A DNA stretch of 11,565 nucleotides, from contig JACEST010000058.1 in NCBI GenBank assembly GCA_013911715.1, positions 1 to 11,565 of the forward strand, in the 5' to 3' direction. A program made the translations under genes and the position numbers. The DNA is from Sphingopyxis sp. GTDB taxonomy: Bacteria; Pseudomonadota; Alphaproteobacteria; Sphingomonadales; Sphingomonadaceae. Shown here in pieces: positions 6,344 through 11,565 of this stretch. Numbering within the stretch: position 1 is the first letter of the stretch; each line of letters begins with the position of its first letter. Under the pieces are notes generated by a model. The model was not told where the DNA came from. It saw nothing but the letters and a program-made list of their open reading frames with translations, and did not search any database.

Positions 6344-7140
6344 TGGGCGCGCGCCTGCTCGGGATGCGGCAGGTGGCCAAGCCATGGGGGCGCGCTGCGC
6401 TGCCCGCGCCGTTCATTAGCGAGAGTCGCGACCCGGTTGGCGAGATTTGGTTCGCTGACGTGGACGCGCCGCCGCTGCCGCTGCTCGCCAAATATCTGTT
6501 CACGTCCGAAAAGCTGTCGGTGCAGGTGCATCCGGGCGATGATGCAGCAAGGGCACGCGGACTGGCGAGTGGCAAGGAGGAATGCTGGCTGGTGATCGAT
6601 GCCGACCCCGGCGCGGTGCTGGGCATCGGGACGCTGCGGCCATTGTCCAGCGACGACCTACGTGCCGCTTCGCTCGATGGCAGCATCGAGGCATTGATGG
6701 ACTGGAAGCCCGTCGCGCGCGGTGATTTCTTTTATATCCCTGCCGGAACGGTCCATGCCATCGGTGCGGGGGTCAGCCTGATCGAGGTCCAGCAAAACGC
6801 CGATGTCACGTACCGCCTCTATGATTATGGCCGCCCGCGCGAGCTGCATCTTGACGACGGCGTGGCAGTGGCAGAGGCACGGCCTTATGCCGACCCGCGC
6901 GCGACCAAAGTCGATTTTGCCGAGGACCGCTTGCTGGTCGATGGGCCGATTTTCCGCGTGATGCTGGGCGGCGACCAGTGTGACTTGGCGGGCAGCGGGG
7001 CAACGCTGATCCTGCCCTTGTCTGGCCGCGCCTTTGCTGGCGGAACCAGCGCGGGCGCGGGCGATTGCCTGGCGGTCGATGCGGGGACACCGTGGCACGC
7101 CGAACCCGACGCGCGGTTGCTGATCGGGCGGATGGTGTGA
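6343..7140 (+). CDS. manA: Mannose-6-phosphate isomerase, class I, short form
   Basis: A 265-residue cupin-fold isomerase converting fructose-6-phosphate to mannose-6-phosphate. It belongs to the short class I form, much shorter than the roughly 390-residue enterobacterial enzyme. Zinc-site residues can be seen: Gln61 and His63 in KLSVQVHPGD, a Glu in GKEECWLV (78-85), and His138 in IPAGTVHAIGAG (132-143). The arginine in TYRLYDYGR (156-164) matches the conserved active-site region. The ATG at 6343 overlaps the mutase stop (TGATG), which implies translational coupling. A longer reading frame upstream merely overlaps the mutase gene. The C-terminal segment PWHAEPDARLLIGRMV closes a second cupin-like half. 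Identification is strong. Confidence 0.92.
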   Translation: MGARLLGMRQVAKPWGRAALPAPFISESRDPVGEIWFADVDAPPLPLLAKYLFTSEKLSVQVHPGDDAARARGLASGKEECWLVIDADPGAVLGIGTLRPLSSDDLRAASLDGSIEALMDWKPVARGDFFYIPAGTVHAIGAGVSLIEVQQNADVTYRLYDYGRPRELHLDDGVAVAEARPYADPRATKVDFAEDRLLVDGPIFRVMLGGDQCDLAGSGATLILPLSGRAFAGGTSAGAGDCLAVDAGTPWHAEPDARLLIGRMV

Positions 7141-7174
7141 GTGCGTGAGCCCCAATACCGTCCTAACCCGCATT

Positions 7175-7253
7175 TGTCGTCCCCGCGAAAGCGGGGATCC
7201 AGGGCCAGATTTGCCAATGGTCGCCCTGGGTTCCCGCGTTCGCGGGAATGACA
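7175..7253. repeat. REP/BIME-like element of two inverted hairpins
   Basis: Two hairpins face each other: CCCCGC-GAAA-GCGGGG (7181-7196) and TTCCCGCG-TT-CGCGGGAA (7231-7248). They are bordered inside by CCAGGG (7199-7204) and CCCTGG (7224-7229), and outside by TGTCGT (7175-7180) and ATGACA (7248-7253), also inverted. The antisense reading gives the familiar intergenic pattern HSRERGNPG...DPRFRGDD found in many alpha- and betaproteobacteria. The element fills most of the manA-manC gap. It creates a false ATG at 7248 upstream of the real manC start. Confidence 0.88.
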
Positions 7254-7268
7254 GTTGAGAGATTTGAC

Positions 7269-8312
7269 ATGACCAAAATCACCCCCATTATCTTGTCCGG
7301 CGGATCGGGCACGCGGCTGTGGCCGCTGTCGACCGATGCCCGCCCCAAGCAATTCCTGCCGCTCGCCGGGCCAGAGAGCATGTATGCTGCGACGCTGGCG
7401 CGGTGCGGCGATGGCGCGCAGTTCGCGGCACCGATTGTCGTCGGGGCTGAGCGACACAGCGCGCTGCTGGCGGCGGACGCCCCGCCAGACGCGCGCATCA
7501 TTTTGGAACCCGTGGCGCGCAACACCGCGCCCGCGATTGCACTCGCCGCGCTGGCGGCAGGAACAGACGCCCTGCTGCTGATCATGCCGAGCGACCATGT
7601 GATTGCCGACCTGCCCGCCTTCCAGCGCGCGGTCGATGCGGCGGTGCCAGCGGCGCAGGCGGGGTGGCTGGTGACGTTCGGGATCACCCCGACCGGGCCC
7701 GAAACGGGCTTTGGCTATATCGCGATGGGTGAGGATTTGGCCGAGGCGACCGGCGTGCGGCGCGCGGCGCACTTCATTGAAAAACCGCCGATGGAGCGCG
7801 CCGAGGCGATGCTGTCGGCGGGCGACCATGTGTGGAACGCGGGGATATTCCTGCTGCGCGCTGACCGGTTGGTCGAGGAATTGGGCGTCCATGCCGCGCC
7901 GATGCTGGCGGCGTGCCGGGCGGCGATGGCGGGCGCAGTGCATCATGGGGCGTTCGTGCGCCCCGATGCGGAGGCCTTCGCCGCATGCCCCAGCGATTCG
8001 ATCGATTACGCGGTGATGGAGCGCGCCGAGCGGGTAGCGGTGGCGCCGGTCAGTTGCGGCTGGTCCGACGTCGGCAGCTGGGACGCCTTGGCCGATCTTG
8101 GCCCACATGATGCGGGCTGCAACCGGCTGTCGGGCGATGTGGTTGCGCTCGATTGTGCCGACACGCTGGTGCTCGCCGACGGGGTGACGGTGACGCTGTG
8201 CGGCGTCGAGGGCCTGATCGTGGTGGCGACGGCGGGCGAAGTGATGGTCGTCCCGCGCGGGCGCAGCCAGGACGTGAAACGCATTGTCGAGGCGATGAAG
8301 GCGCGGAAATAA
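7269..8312 (+). CDS. manC: Mannose-1-phosphate guanylyltransferase (GDP-mannose pyrophosphorylase), monofunctional
   Basis: A 347-residue nucleotidyltransferase that makes GDP-mannose from GTP and mannose-1-phosphate. It has the signature PIILSGGSGTRLWPLSTDA (6-24) with the distal RPKQFLPL, EPVARNTAPAIALAAL (80-95), the metal-site region LLIMPSDHVI (103-112), GFGYI (147-151), HFIEKPPMERA (168-178), HVWNAGIFLLR (187-197) and VSCGWSDVGSWDAL (261-274). It stops at about 347 residues and lacks the C-terminal cupin isomerase domain of the bifunctional 470-residue ManC/AlgA enzymes, which fits a separate manA next door. I chose ATG at 7269 because GAGAG lies about eight bases upstream; the in-frame ATG at 7248 falls inside the REP element. 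A 128-bp gap holding that repeat separates it from manA. Confidence 0.93.
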   Translation: MTKITPIILSGGSGTRLWPLSTDARPKQFLPLAGPESMYAATLARCGDGAQFAAPIVVGAERHSALLAADAPPDARIILEPVARNTAPAIALAALAAGTDALLLIMPSDHVIADLPAFQRAVDAAVPAAQAGWLVTFGITPTGPETGFGYIAMGEDLAEATGVRRAAHFIEKPPMERAEAMLSAGDHVWNAGIFLLRADRLVEELGVHAAPMLAACRAAMAGAVHHGAFVRPDAEAFAACPSDSIDYAVMERAERVAVAPVSCGWSDVGSWDALADLGPHDAGCNRLSGDVVALDCADTLVLADGVTVTLCGVEGLIVVATAGEVMVVPRGRSQDVKRIVEAMKARK

Positions 8313-8480
8313 TATTACGTGACCGCGCAATATTCGCCCGAAGTTCACGAAGTTCACGCTACGTCGCGGTAAAATAATACCTCTGGCAGCCAACGTCGCG
8401 ATGAACGCGAACAGGAACAGCAAGGTTGCGACGTAGAACATCGATCAGGCTAAGCCAGATTATGCGCATGTAGGAAAGCA
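8313..8480. other. Non-coding stretch downstream of manC
   Basis: No convincing gene. It contains a tandem duplication of GAAGTTCAC at 8340-8357. A stem GCGCGG/CCGCGC (8301-8328) spans the manC stop but has no T-run, so it is at most a weak terminator. On the minus strand an ATG at 8441 opens a short hydrophobic reading frame that has no stop of its own before it enters antisense manC sequence, so it is not called as a gene. Confidence 0.5.
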
Positions 8481-8699
8481 GTTTCACACAAAGGCGCAAA
8501 GGCGCGAAGCGGGTGCTGCCCGACCCCAAAGGTCCGTCGCCCTGCATACGATGCGGGGCTTGGCTTCGGGGAGCGCTGGCAAGGTGGAAAAGCCCAGCCC
8601 CGTGTCAAGCATGGGGCGACGGGGGGCTGACGGTGCGGGACGGTATCCATTTTGCTATATTGGCTAACCCATTAGCGCCTTTGCGCCGTTGCGTGAGAC
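8481..8699. repeat. MITE-like element with 25-base inverted termini
   Basis: Bases 8481-8505 and 8675-8699 are inverted repeats matching at 22 of 25 positions. Both contain GGCGCAAAGGCGC and end in a GTTTCAC/GTCTCAC-type terminus. Inside lies a second imperfect inverted pair: about 8534-8562 (CCGTCGCCC ... GGGGCTTGG) against about 8594-8622 (CAGCCCC ... GGGGCGACGG). The roughly 219-base unit has no coding content and can fold into a long cruciform. This is the layout of a non-autonomous mobile or composite dispersed repeat. No target-site duplication was recognised. Confidence 0.6.
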
Positions 8700-8702
8700 A
8701 GC

Positions 8703-8728
8703 CGGGGACATGCTACTGCGTGTCCCCG
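8703..8728. repeat. Stable hairpin GGGGACA/TGTCCCC
   Basis: GGGGACA (8704-8710) pairs with TGTCCCC (8721-8727) around TGCTACTGCG, and C8703-G8728 extends the stem to eight base pairs. It lies between the MITE-like element and the IS66 remnant. It may be the outer part of the REP-type sequences associated with the RAYT gene. No T-run follows, so it is not called as a terminator. Confidence 0.6.
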
Positions 8729-8742
8729 TCTCGGTCTCGCGG

Positions 8743-8817
8743 TCAGGAACGAGTTTGGGGGTTAAGTAAAGTGTCACCGTAACCCATCACCTTGGCGCCG
8801 GGTGCCGGGCCGATCAT
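8743..8817 (-). pseudogene. IS66 tnpB (Orf2) remnant, first ~10 codons only
   Basis: The ATG at 8817 overlaps the tnpA stop in an ATGA, the normal tnpA-tnpB coupling of IS66 elements. Only the first residues, MIGPAPGAKV, match the start expected for the IS66 Orf2 protein, which is normally about 115 residues. From about 8785 downward the frame enters RAYT-associated repeat DNA (GGTTACGGTGACAC) and stops at 8743. The rest of tnpB, the large tnpC transposase gene and the second IS end are missing from the window. Confidence 0.7.
8765..8785. repeat. Outlying CACCGTAA repeat, direct copy of 9668-9688
   Basis: This 21-base stretch matches 9668-9688 in the same orientation at 18 of 21 positions (AGTAAA, then CACCGTAA, then CC). 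The two copies flank the truncated RAYT gene and the IS66 remnant. One edge coincides with the point at which tnpB is cut off. Confidence 0.7.
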
Positions 8818-9353
8818 CGCGATGCCCGTAGGGCTGTGATGACCGCGGTGATCATATCAGCATCAGCACTGCTGCCGATCCTGACCAGTGCGTCGCCAAT
8901 CTCCAGTTCGATCGTGCTGGCTCTGGAACTTCTGCGCCGCGATGTCGGCTTGCTCGACAAGGCGGGAGGCAACGGCTCTTGCTTCTCGACCACCGCTGGC
9001 ACGAACATCGGAGCCTCGCGAGGCCGGACTGGCAGCGCGATACCGCGCTCCTCCATCTCTTTGCGCAGCAAGCGGCGCCACGTGAAAAGCTGGGATGCCG
9101 ACATGCCATGGCGGCGTGCCACGGCGCTCACACTCTCCTTGCCCGAATAGCTCTCCGCAACGATCGAGGCCTTCACCTCAGGCGGCCAGTCCCGGCGCTT
9201 GCCGACACCGGTGAAAACCTCGAAGCGCCGCACACCGCTGATACCAGCATCATCACATGACATCGTCATAGCACCAGCGCCCCTCAACAATCAGGGCGCG
9301 GACACTCGGCACTCCGCATCACCCGTGCAAGGTGGGCTCAGGACATCGCTTAC
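8786..9353 (-). mobile_element. IS66-family insertion sequence, partial (left end, tnpA, start of tnpB)
   Basis: On the minus strand the element begins with GTAAGCG at 9353-9347, the characteristic IS66-family terminus. An 84-base leader follows, then tnpA (8814-9269) and the first codons of tnpB. The element is lost abruptly at about 8786, where RAYT-associated repeat sequence starts. The IS66 end lies inside the RAYT coding sequence directly after the codons for RNRWT, so the insertion broke that gene. Because the far end is deleted, the 8-bp target duplication expected for IS66 cannot be checked. The remnant cannot move on its own. Confidence 0.8.
8814..9269 (-). CDS. tnpA: IS66-family accessory protein TnpA (Orf1, helix-turn-helix)
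   Basis: A 151-residue protein of the IS66 Orf1 family (IS3/IS911-like N-terminal helix-turn-helix). The segment FTGVGKRRDWPPEVKASIVA (about 19-38) and the following SYSGKESVSAVARRHGMSASQLFTWRRLLRKE form the DNA-binding trihelical domain. The C-terminal part IELEIGDALVRIGSSADADM (about 121-140) matches the usual end of IS66 TnpA. The start at ATG 9269 is chosen because GAGGGG lies ten bases upstream; the ATG at 9263 and the TTG at 9290 are alternatives. The stop overlaps the tnpB ATG. The gene itself looks intact, but its partners TnpB and TnpC are missing here, so it is a stranded relic. Confidence 0.85.
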   Translation of the reverse strand: MTMSCDDAGISGVRRFEVFTGVGKRRDWPPEVKASIVAESYSGKESVSAVARRHGMSASQLFTWRRLLRKEMEERGIALPVRPREAPMFVPAVVEKQEPLPPALSSKPTSRRRSSRASTIELEIGDALVRIGSSADADMITAVITALRASR

Positions 9354-9638
9354 GGTCCAGCGGTTCCGCGCGTTGATATAGCCGGTATAGCGCCGGTGCG
9401 TATCCGCAAAGGTCCGCCGCAAGCCATCCTCATCCGATGGCACCACGATGATATGGACGTGGTTGGGCATCAGGCAATAGGCCCAGATTTCCGCTCCCGC
9501 CCGCTCTGCCGATTGGGCGAGCAAATCGCTATAGAGCGCATAGTCAGCGTCTTCAAAAAAAGTCTGTGCGCGCCGATTGCCGCGCTGCGTGACATGATAA
9601 GGAATGCCCGGGATGATAAGGCGAGGAAGGCGGGCCAT
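9291..9638 (-). pseudogene. RAYT (REP-associated tyrosine transposase, IS200-like Y1 family), truncated by IS66
   Basis: The first 95 residues (9354-9638) are a clear RAYT N-terminus: MARLPRLIIPGIPYHVTQRG (1-20), ADYALYSDLL (31-40) and the HUH motif YCLMPNHVHIIVVPSDEDGL (54-73) with His60 and His62, then RRYTGYINARNRWT (82-95). RAYTs normally run well over 150 residues and carry the catalytic tyrosine beyond this point, near the YxxxNPVRA segment. Here the IS66 end at 9353 replaces that half with 20 unrelated residues. The remaining protein keeps the metal-binding HUH pair but should lack the nucleophile. The gene sits directly downstream of a dense array of CACCGTAAT repeats, consistent with a RAYT and its cognate REPs. 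No strong ribosome binding site is visible. Confidence 0.85.
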
Positions 9639-9667
9639 GCTCGCGCTATGACCTAATTGCTGTATTT

Positions 9668-9763
9668 AGTAAACTGGCACCGTAATCCGGGCACCGTAAT
9701 CCGCTGGCACCGTAATCCGCACCGTAATCCGTAATCCCCGGCACCGTAATTCCACCGTAATTC
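9668..9763. repeat. Degenerate array of CACCGTAAT repeats upstream of the RAYT gene
   Basis: Seven copies of the GGCACCGTAATCCG-type unit follow one another in the same orientation. Complete cores begin at 9678, 9692, 9708, 9720, 9742 and 9753, and a shortened CCGTAATCC lies at 9729-9737. The last two copies have TTC instead of TCC. Spacing between cores is irregular, from 11 to 22 bases. Two more copies lie at 9842-9851 and 9854-9860, and an outlier at 8775-8782. This is not a CRISPR: there are no unique spacers of constant length. Confidence 0.8.
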
Positions 9764-9892
9764 AGATTGTTTGACAACAACCATGCCGTGGAGGTTCGGG
9801 CTTCCCGAATCAAACCCTCAACAGAGCGCCGTCCACAACATCACCGTAATCTGCGTAATCTCGGCAATAAAATTTGCCTAATTAAAATACAT
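9764..9892. other. Non-coding gap with hairpins between the repeat array and the AT-rich gene
   Basis: No gene seen. It contains TTGTT-TGAC-AACAA (about 9768-9781), the hairpin TTCGGG-CTT-CCCGAA (9795-9809), two further CCGTAATC cores (9842-9851 and 9854-9860), and GGCAA-TAAAAT-TTGCC (9863-9878). The last lies just downstream of the putative immunity gene on its strand but has no T-run, so it is only a possible weak terminator or RNA 3' end. Confidence 0.5.
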
Positions 9893-10384
9893 TCAATTAT
9901 CCATCTTCAATTCACTTATTTTCTGCTTCACTAAGTCGGTAACATCGCCATCAGTGCTAGCAAAAGCAACACTCAAGCTGACAGAACTTCCGTCAATCAA
10001 TCCAATTGACATTCTATTCTGGCTGAAGCGGGATAATTTAATGGCATTAGCATTTATCATATCCAAAGGAATTTGCTTCACCCTATTAAGGATCAACATA
10101 TTTTTATCTACCGAAATTAAAACCCCGTTTGAAACGATTAATACAATAATATTCCAAACGCAAATCAACATGAACGCAGACAGCGCTAAAAATCCTACGT
10201 ATTCATTTATAAGATTGCTATCGACTTCCGATAGATATTCAAAGGAAAAAAACTTTTCTCCGTTTAACATGTAGCCTACTGCACATATCAATAGCATAGG
10301 AGCTGTAAAAATCGCCATTCTTGGCAACATTTTTGCCCGGAGAACAATAACTTCGCTTAGAGAATCACTTTTACCCAGCATCAT
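9893..10384 (-). CDS. Two-helix membrane protein, probable immunity protein of the RHS toxin tip
   Basis: I do not recognise a named family. The 163-residue protein has two hydrophobic segments, about 23-40 (MAIFTAPMLLICAVGYML) and about 63-85 (VGFLALSAFMLICVWNIIVL and onward), then a soluble tail of about 75 residues. The tail's strand pattern (GVLISVDKNMLILNRVKQIP ... IGLIDGSSVSLSVAF) resembles a small PH-like beta domain. The ATG at 10384 lies one base after the RHS stop, and its GGAGG site (10393-10397) is inside the last RHS codons. The gene is strikingly AT-rich compared with everything upstream of 9600. Position, tight coupling, small size, membrane helices and foreign composition together fit an immunity protein matched to a membrane-acting RHS tip. 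That function is inference from context. Confidence 0.75.
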   Translation of the reverse strand: MMLGKSDSLSEVIVLRAKMLPRMAIFTAPMLLICAVGYMLNGEKFFSFEYLSEVDSNLINEYVGFLALSAFMLICVWNIIVLIVSNGVLISVDKNMLILNRVKQIPLDMINANAIKLSRFSQNRMSIGLIDGSSVSLSVAFASTDGDVTDLVKQKISELKMDN

Positions 10385-10385
10385 T

Positions 10386-11565
10386 TCACGGGCCTCCTGC
10401 GCCTACATACATCCTTGCCGCCTCATGCCCGTCCGCGTTGACCAAGGCTTCCGCCAACTTGCCTCCTGCGTCACTTAAACCCGTTAAGTCGGCACCGAAT
10501 CCTCCGGCGATTCCTCCTGCAACAGCCGTGTACGGCCCACCACCAAAAAAGAAGCCGGTTGCTAGCCCAGCCCCAATTCCGGCCAATCCGCTCGTAGCAG
10601 CCTTTCCGGTTGCATTCGCCATGGCGGAGGTGGTGTCCTTCCCTTGGCTCGTTTGCGCGTTTACGTCCATGGCTATCGCACCCCCTCTTACAAGAACGCC
10701 GCCCGCACTTACAGCCGCTTTCTGAGCAAAACCCTTTGTCCCAGAGAACTCAGTTAAACCGCTACGGGCATCAGCAACTCCGCTAGTAATGTCAGCGCCC
10801 TTTTCCAACGTTTCTAACCTTTCGGCGCGATTTAGCCGCCTCTGTCGATCTGCAGTTCTGTTAATATCCGCTCGGGCTCGACTCCCGGGTTTCGTTTTTT
10901 GTTGCTCTTTCATTTGCGCTAGACTCTTCTTAGCTCCGCCACGCACATGCTCCATCCCATCCGGATCTACCATGTTAACCGGGTCATTCCCGACATAGGC
11001 ATACCAGTTAATCCCATCCTTATACCCAATGGGATCAGTCTGCATGAACCGCCCCAGCGTGGGCGAGTAGATGCGCGCCTTGTAATAATAGAGGCCCAGC
11101 TCGCTCAGCCAGGTCTGCCCGGTGTATTGGAACCGCCCAAGGTTGCCCGGCGCGGGCACGCCATATTCGTCATAGGCGTTGAGGCCCACCGCATTGCCAC
11201 TGGCGTCGCTGATCGCAATCACGCTGCCGCGTTCATCGGCGTGCAGCCAGCGGCGGTCGCCAAGCCCTGACCCTTCATACCAGAGCAGCGGCTCATCATC
11301 GCCGGGGCCGTGCACATAGCGCCGCAGGATGGCGCCCCCCGCATCGCGCTCAGCGATCAGGCGCGGGCCCAGATATTCCAGCCGTGTCGTCAGCGCGCCT
11401 TTGACAATGCGCGACAGCCGCCCGGTCGGGTCATAGGTCAGCGCGGTGCCGTTGGACGCGGTCGCGAGCCGGTTCTCGCTGGTATAGCCATAGCTGACCG
11501 TTCCATCGCTGGTCAGGTTGCCGCGCCCGTCATAGCCCAGCGCGGGGGCAAGCGCGCTGGTCAGC
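10386..11565 (-). CDS. RHS/YD-repeat polymorphic toxin, 3' part (continues beyond the right edge)
   Basis: The last 392 residues are visible; the frame is open to the edge. First come YD repeats (LGYDGRGNLTSDGTVSYGYT, then ENRLATASNGTALTYDPTGR). Next is the conserved RHS core end: GRFQYTGQTWLSELGLYYYK and ARIYSPTLGRFMQTDPIGY, closed by MVDPDGM. The two DPxG motifs (Asp codons at 11034-11036 and 10965-10967) have the DPxGx18DPxG spacing of the self-cleaving RHS core. After DPDGM follow 188 unrelated residues: a charged helical stretch (AQMKEQQKTK ... RRLNRAERLETLEKGAD) and then glycine/alanine-rich hydrophobic segments with many GxxxG-type pairs, including GLAGIGAGLATGFFFGGG and AVAGGIAGGFGADLTGL. 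No nuclease or deaminase motif is seen. Such a tip could insert in membranes. The upstream GC-rich core changes to lower GC within the last core codons. Confidence 0.88.
   Translation of the reverse strand, partial: LTSALAPALGYDGRGNLTSDGTVSYGYTSENRLATASNGTALTYDPTGRLSRIVKGALTTRLEYLGPRLIAERDAGGAILRRYVHGPGDDEPLLWYEGSGLGDRRWLHADERGSVIAISDASGNAVGLNAYDEYGVPAPGNLGRFQYTGQTWLSELGLYYYKARIYSPTLGRFMQTDPIGYKDGINWYAYVGNDPVNMVDPDGMEHVRGGAKKSLAQMKEQQKTKPGSRARADINRTADRQRRLNRAERLETLEKGADITSGVADARSGLTEFSGTKGFAQKAAVSAGGVLVRGGAIAMDVNAQTSQGKDTTSAMANATGKAATSGLAGIGAGLATGFFFGGGPYTAVAGGIAGGFGADLTGLSDAGGKLAEALVNADGHEAARMYVGAGGP
10393..10397 (-). promoter_or_regulatory. Shine-Dalgarno site of the immunity gene inside the RHS C-terminus
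   Basis: GGAGG on the minus strand is formed by the RHS codons for Gly-Gly just before the terminal Pro and stop. It lies eight bases before the ATG at 10384. It decides the start of the downstream gene and ties its translation to that of the toxin. Confidence 0.75.

Noticed and set aside
4877..6385. Long minus-strand open frame (502 codons) opposite phosphomannomutase
   Set aside because: No recognisable domain; the sense strand has every phosphohexomutase motif.
7248..7268. Upstream ATG as the manC start
   Set aside because: It is formed by the end of the REP element. The ATG at 7269 has GAGAG in front and begins the conserved N-terminus.
8301..8328. Intrinsic terminator after manC
   Set aside because: The GCGCGG/CCGCGC stem has a 16-base loop, overlaps the stop codon and lacks a T-run.
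6885..8441. Long minus-strand open frame (518 codons) beginning with hydrophobic MFYVATLLFLFAF
   Set aside because: The start looks like a membrane segment, but the frame then runs through the REP element and antisense manC and manA without a stop. No ribosome site or family match was seen; it is perhaps a decayed fragment in 8370-8441 at most.
8359..8782. Short open frames on both strands in the repeat region
   Set aside because: They translate dispersed repeats (for example the FAPLRLCVK-type reading of GGCGCAAAGGCGC), not proteins.
9668..9860. CRISPR array
   Set aside because: Units are short, degenerate and irregularly spaced, without unique constant-length spacers or cas genes.
9863..9878. 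Intrinsic terminator after the putative immunity gene
   Set aside because: Only a five-base GGCAA/TTGCC stem, with no T-run following on the minus strand.
10386..11315. RHS fragment as a complete 309-residue gene starting at a GTG at 11315
   Set aside because: The same frame with YD repeats continues without a stop to the window edge, so the GTG is an internal valine.

Overview
The window looks like chromosomal DNA of a GC-rich alphaproteobacterium, most likely a sphingomonad (Sphingomonas/Sphingopyxis-like). That placement is an inference. It rests on the GC-rich codon use of the housekeeping genes, the GDP-mannose gene set, and several dispersed palindromic repeats of the kind common in that group. 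No rRNA or tRNA gene is visible.

Left part (1-3640, all minus strand): a valine/branched-chain acyl-CoA degradation block. In transcription order it runs VapB-type antitoxin, VapC-type PIN toxin, isobutyryl-CoA-type acyl-CoA dehydrogenase, a small VOC/glyoxalase-fold protein, 3-hydroxyisobutyryl-CoA hydrolase, and the start of an enoyl-CoA hydratase that leaves the window. Three junctions overlap by 4-7 bases. The clearest promoter, TTGTGC-17-TATACA, lies on a perfect inverted repeat in front of the antitoxin gene, so a self-regulated toxin-antitoxin promoter seems to head the catabolic genes. The dehydrogenase carries a palindromic repeat inserted in frame. A 20-bp inverted repeat separates the last two genes.

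Middle part (3627-8312): a minus-strand ferredoxin/rubredoxin-type NAD(P)H reductase diverges from a plus-strand GDP-mannose cluster. The cluster holds phosphomannomutase/phosphoglucomutase, a short class I mannose-6-phosphate isomerase overlapping it by one base, and a monofunctional mannose-1-phosphate guanylyltransferase. Together they turn fructose-6-phosphate into GDP-mannose for surface polysaccharide. A two-hairpin REP/BIME-like element sits between the last two genes.

Right part (8313-11565): accessory DNA. About 430 bp without a gene holds a MITE-like inverted-repeat structure and a stable hairpin. Next comes the remnant of an IS66-family element (tnpA complete, tnpB cut after about ten codons), whose GTAAGCG end sits inside a RAYT-type (REP-associated) transposase gene and truncates it. 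Upstream of the RAYT gene is a degenerate array of about nine CACCGTAAT repeats. The window closes with the 3' end of an RHS/YD-repeat gene whose C-terminal tip is a glycine-rich hydrophobic domain. One base after its stop comes an AT-rich gene for a two-helix membrane protein, the best candidate for the cognate immunity protein. This toxin/immunity pair, which resembles no nuclease-type tip I recognise, is the most interesting part of the window.
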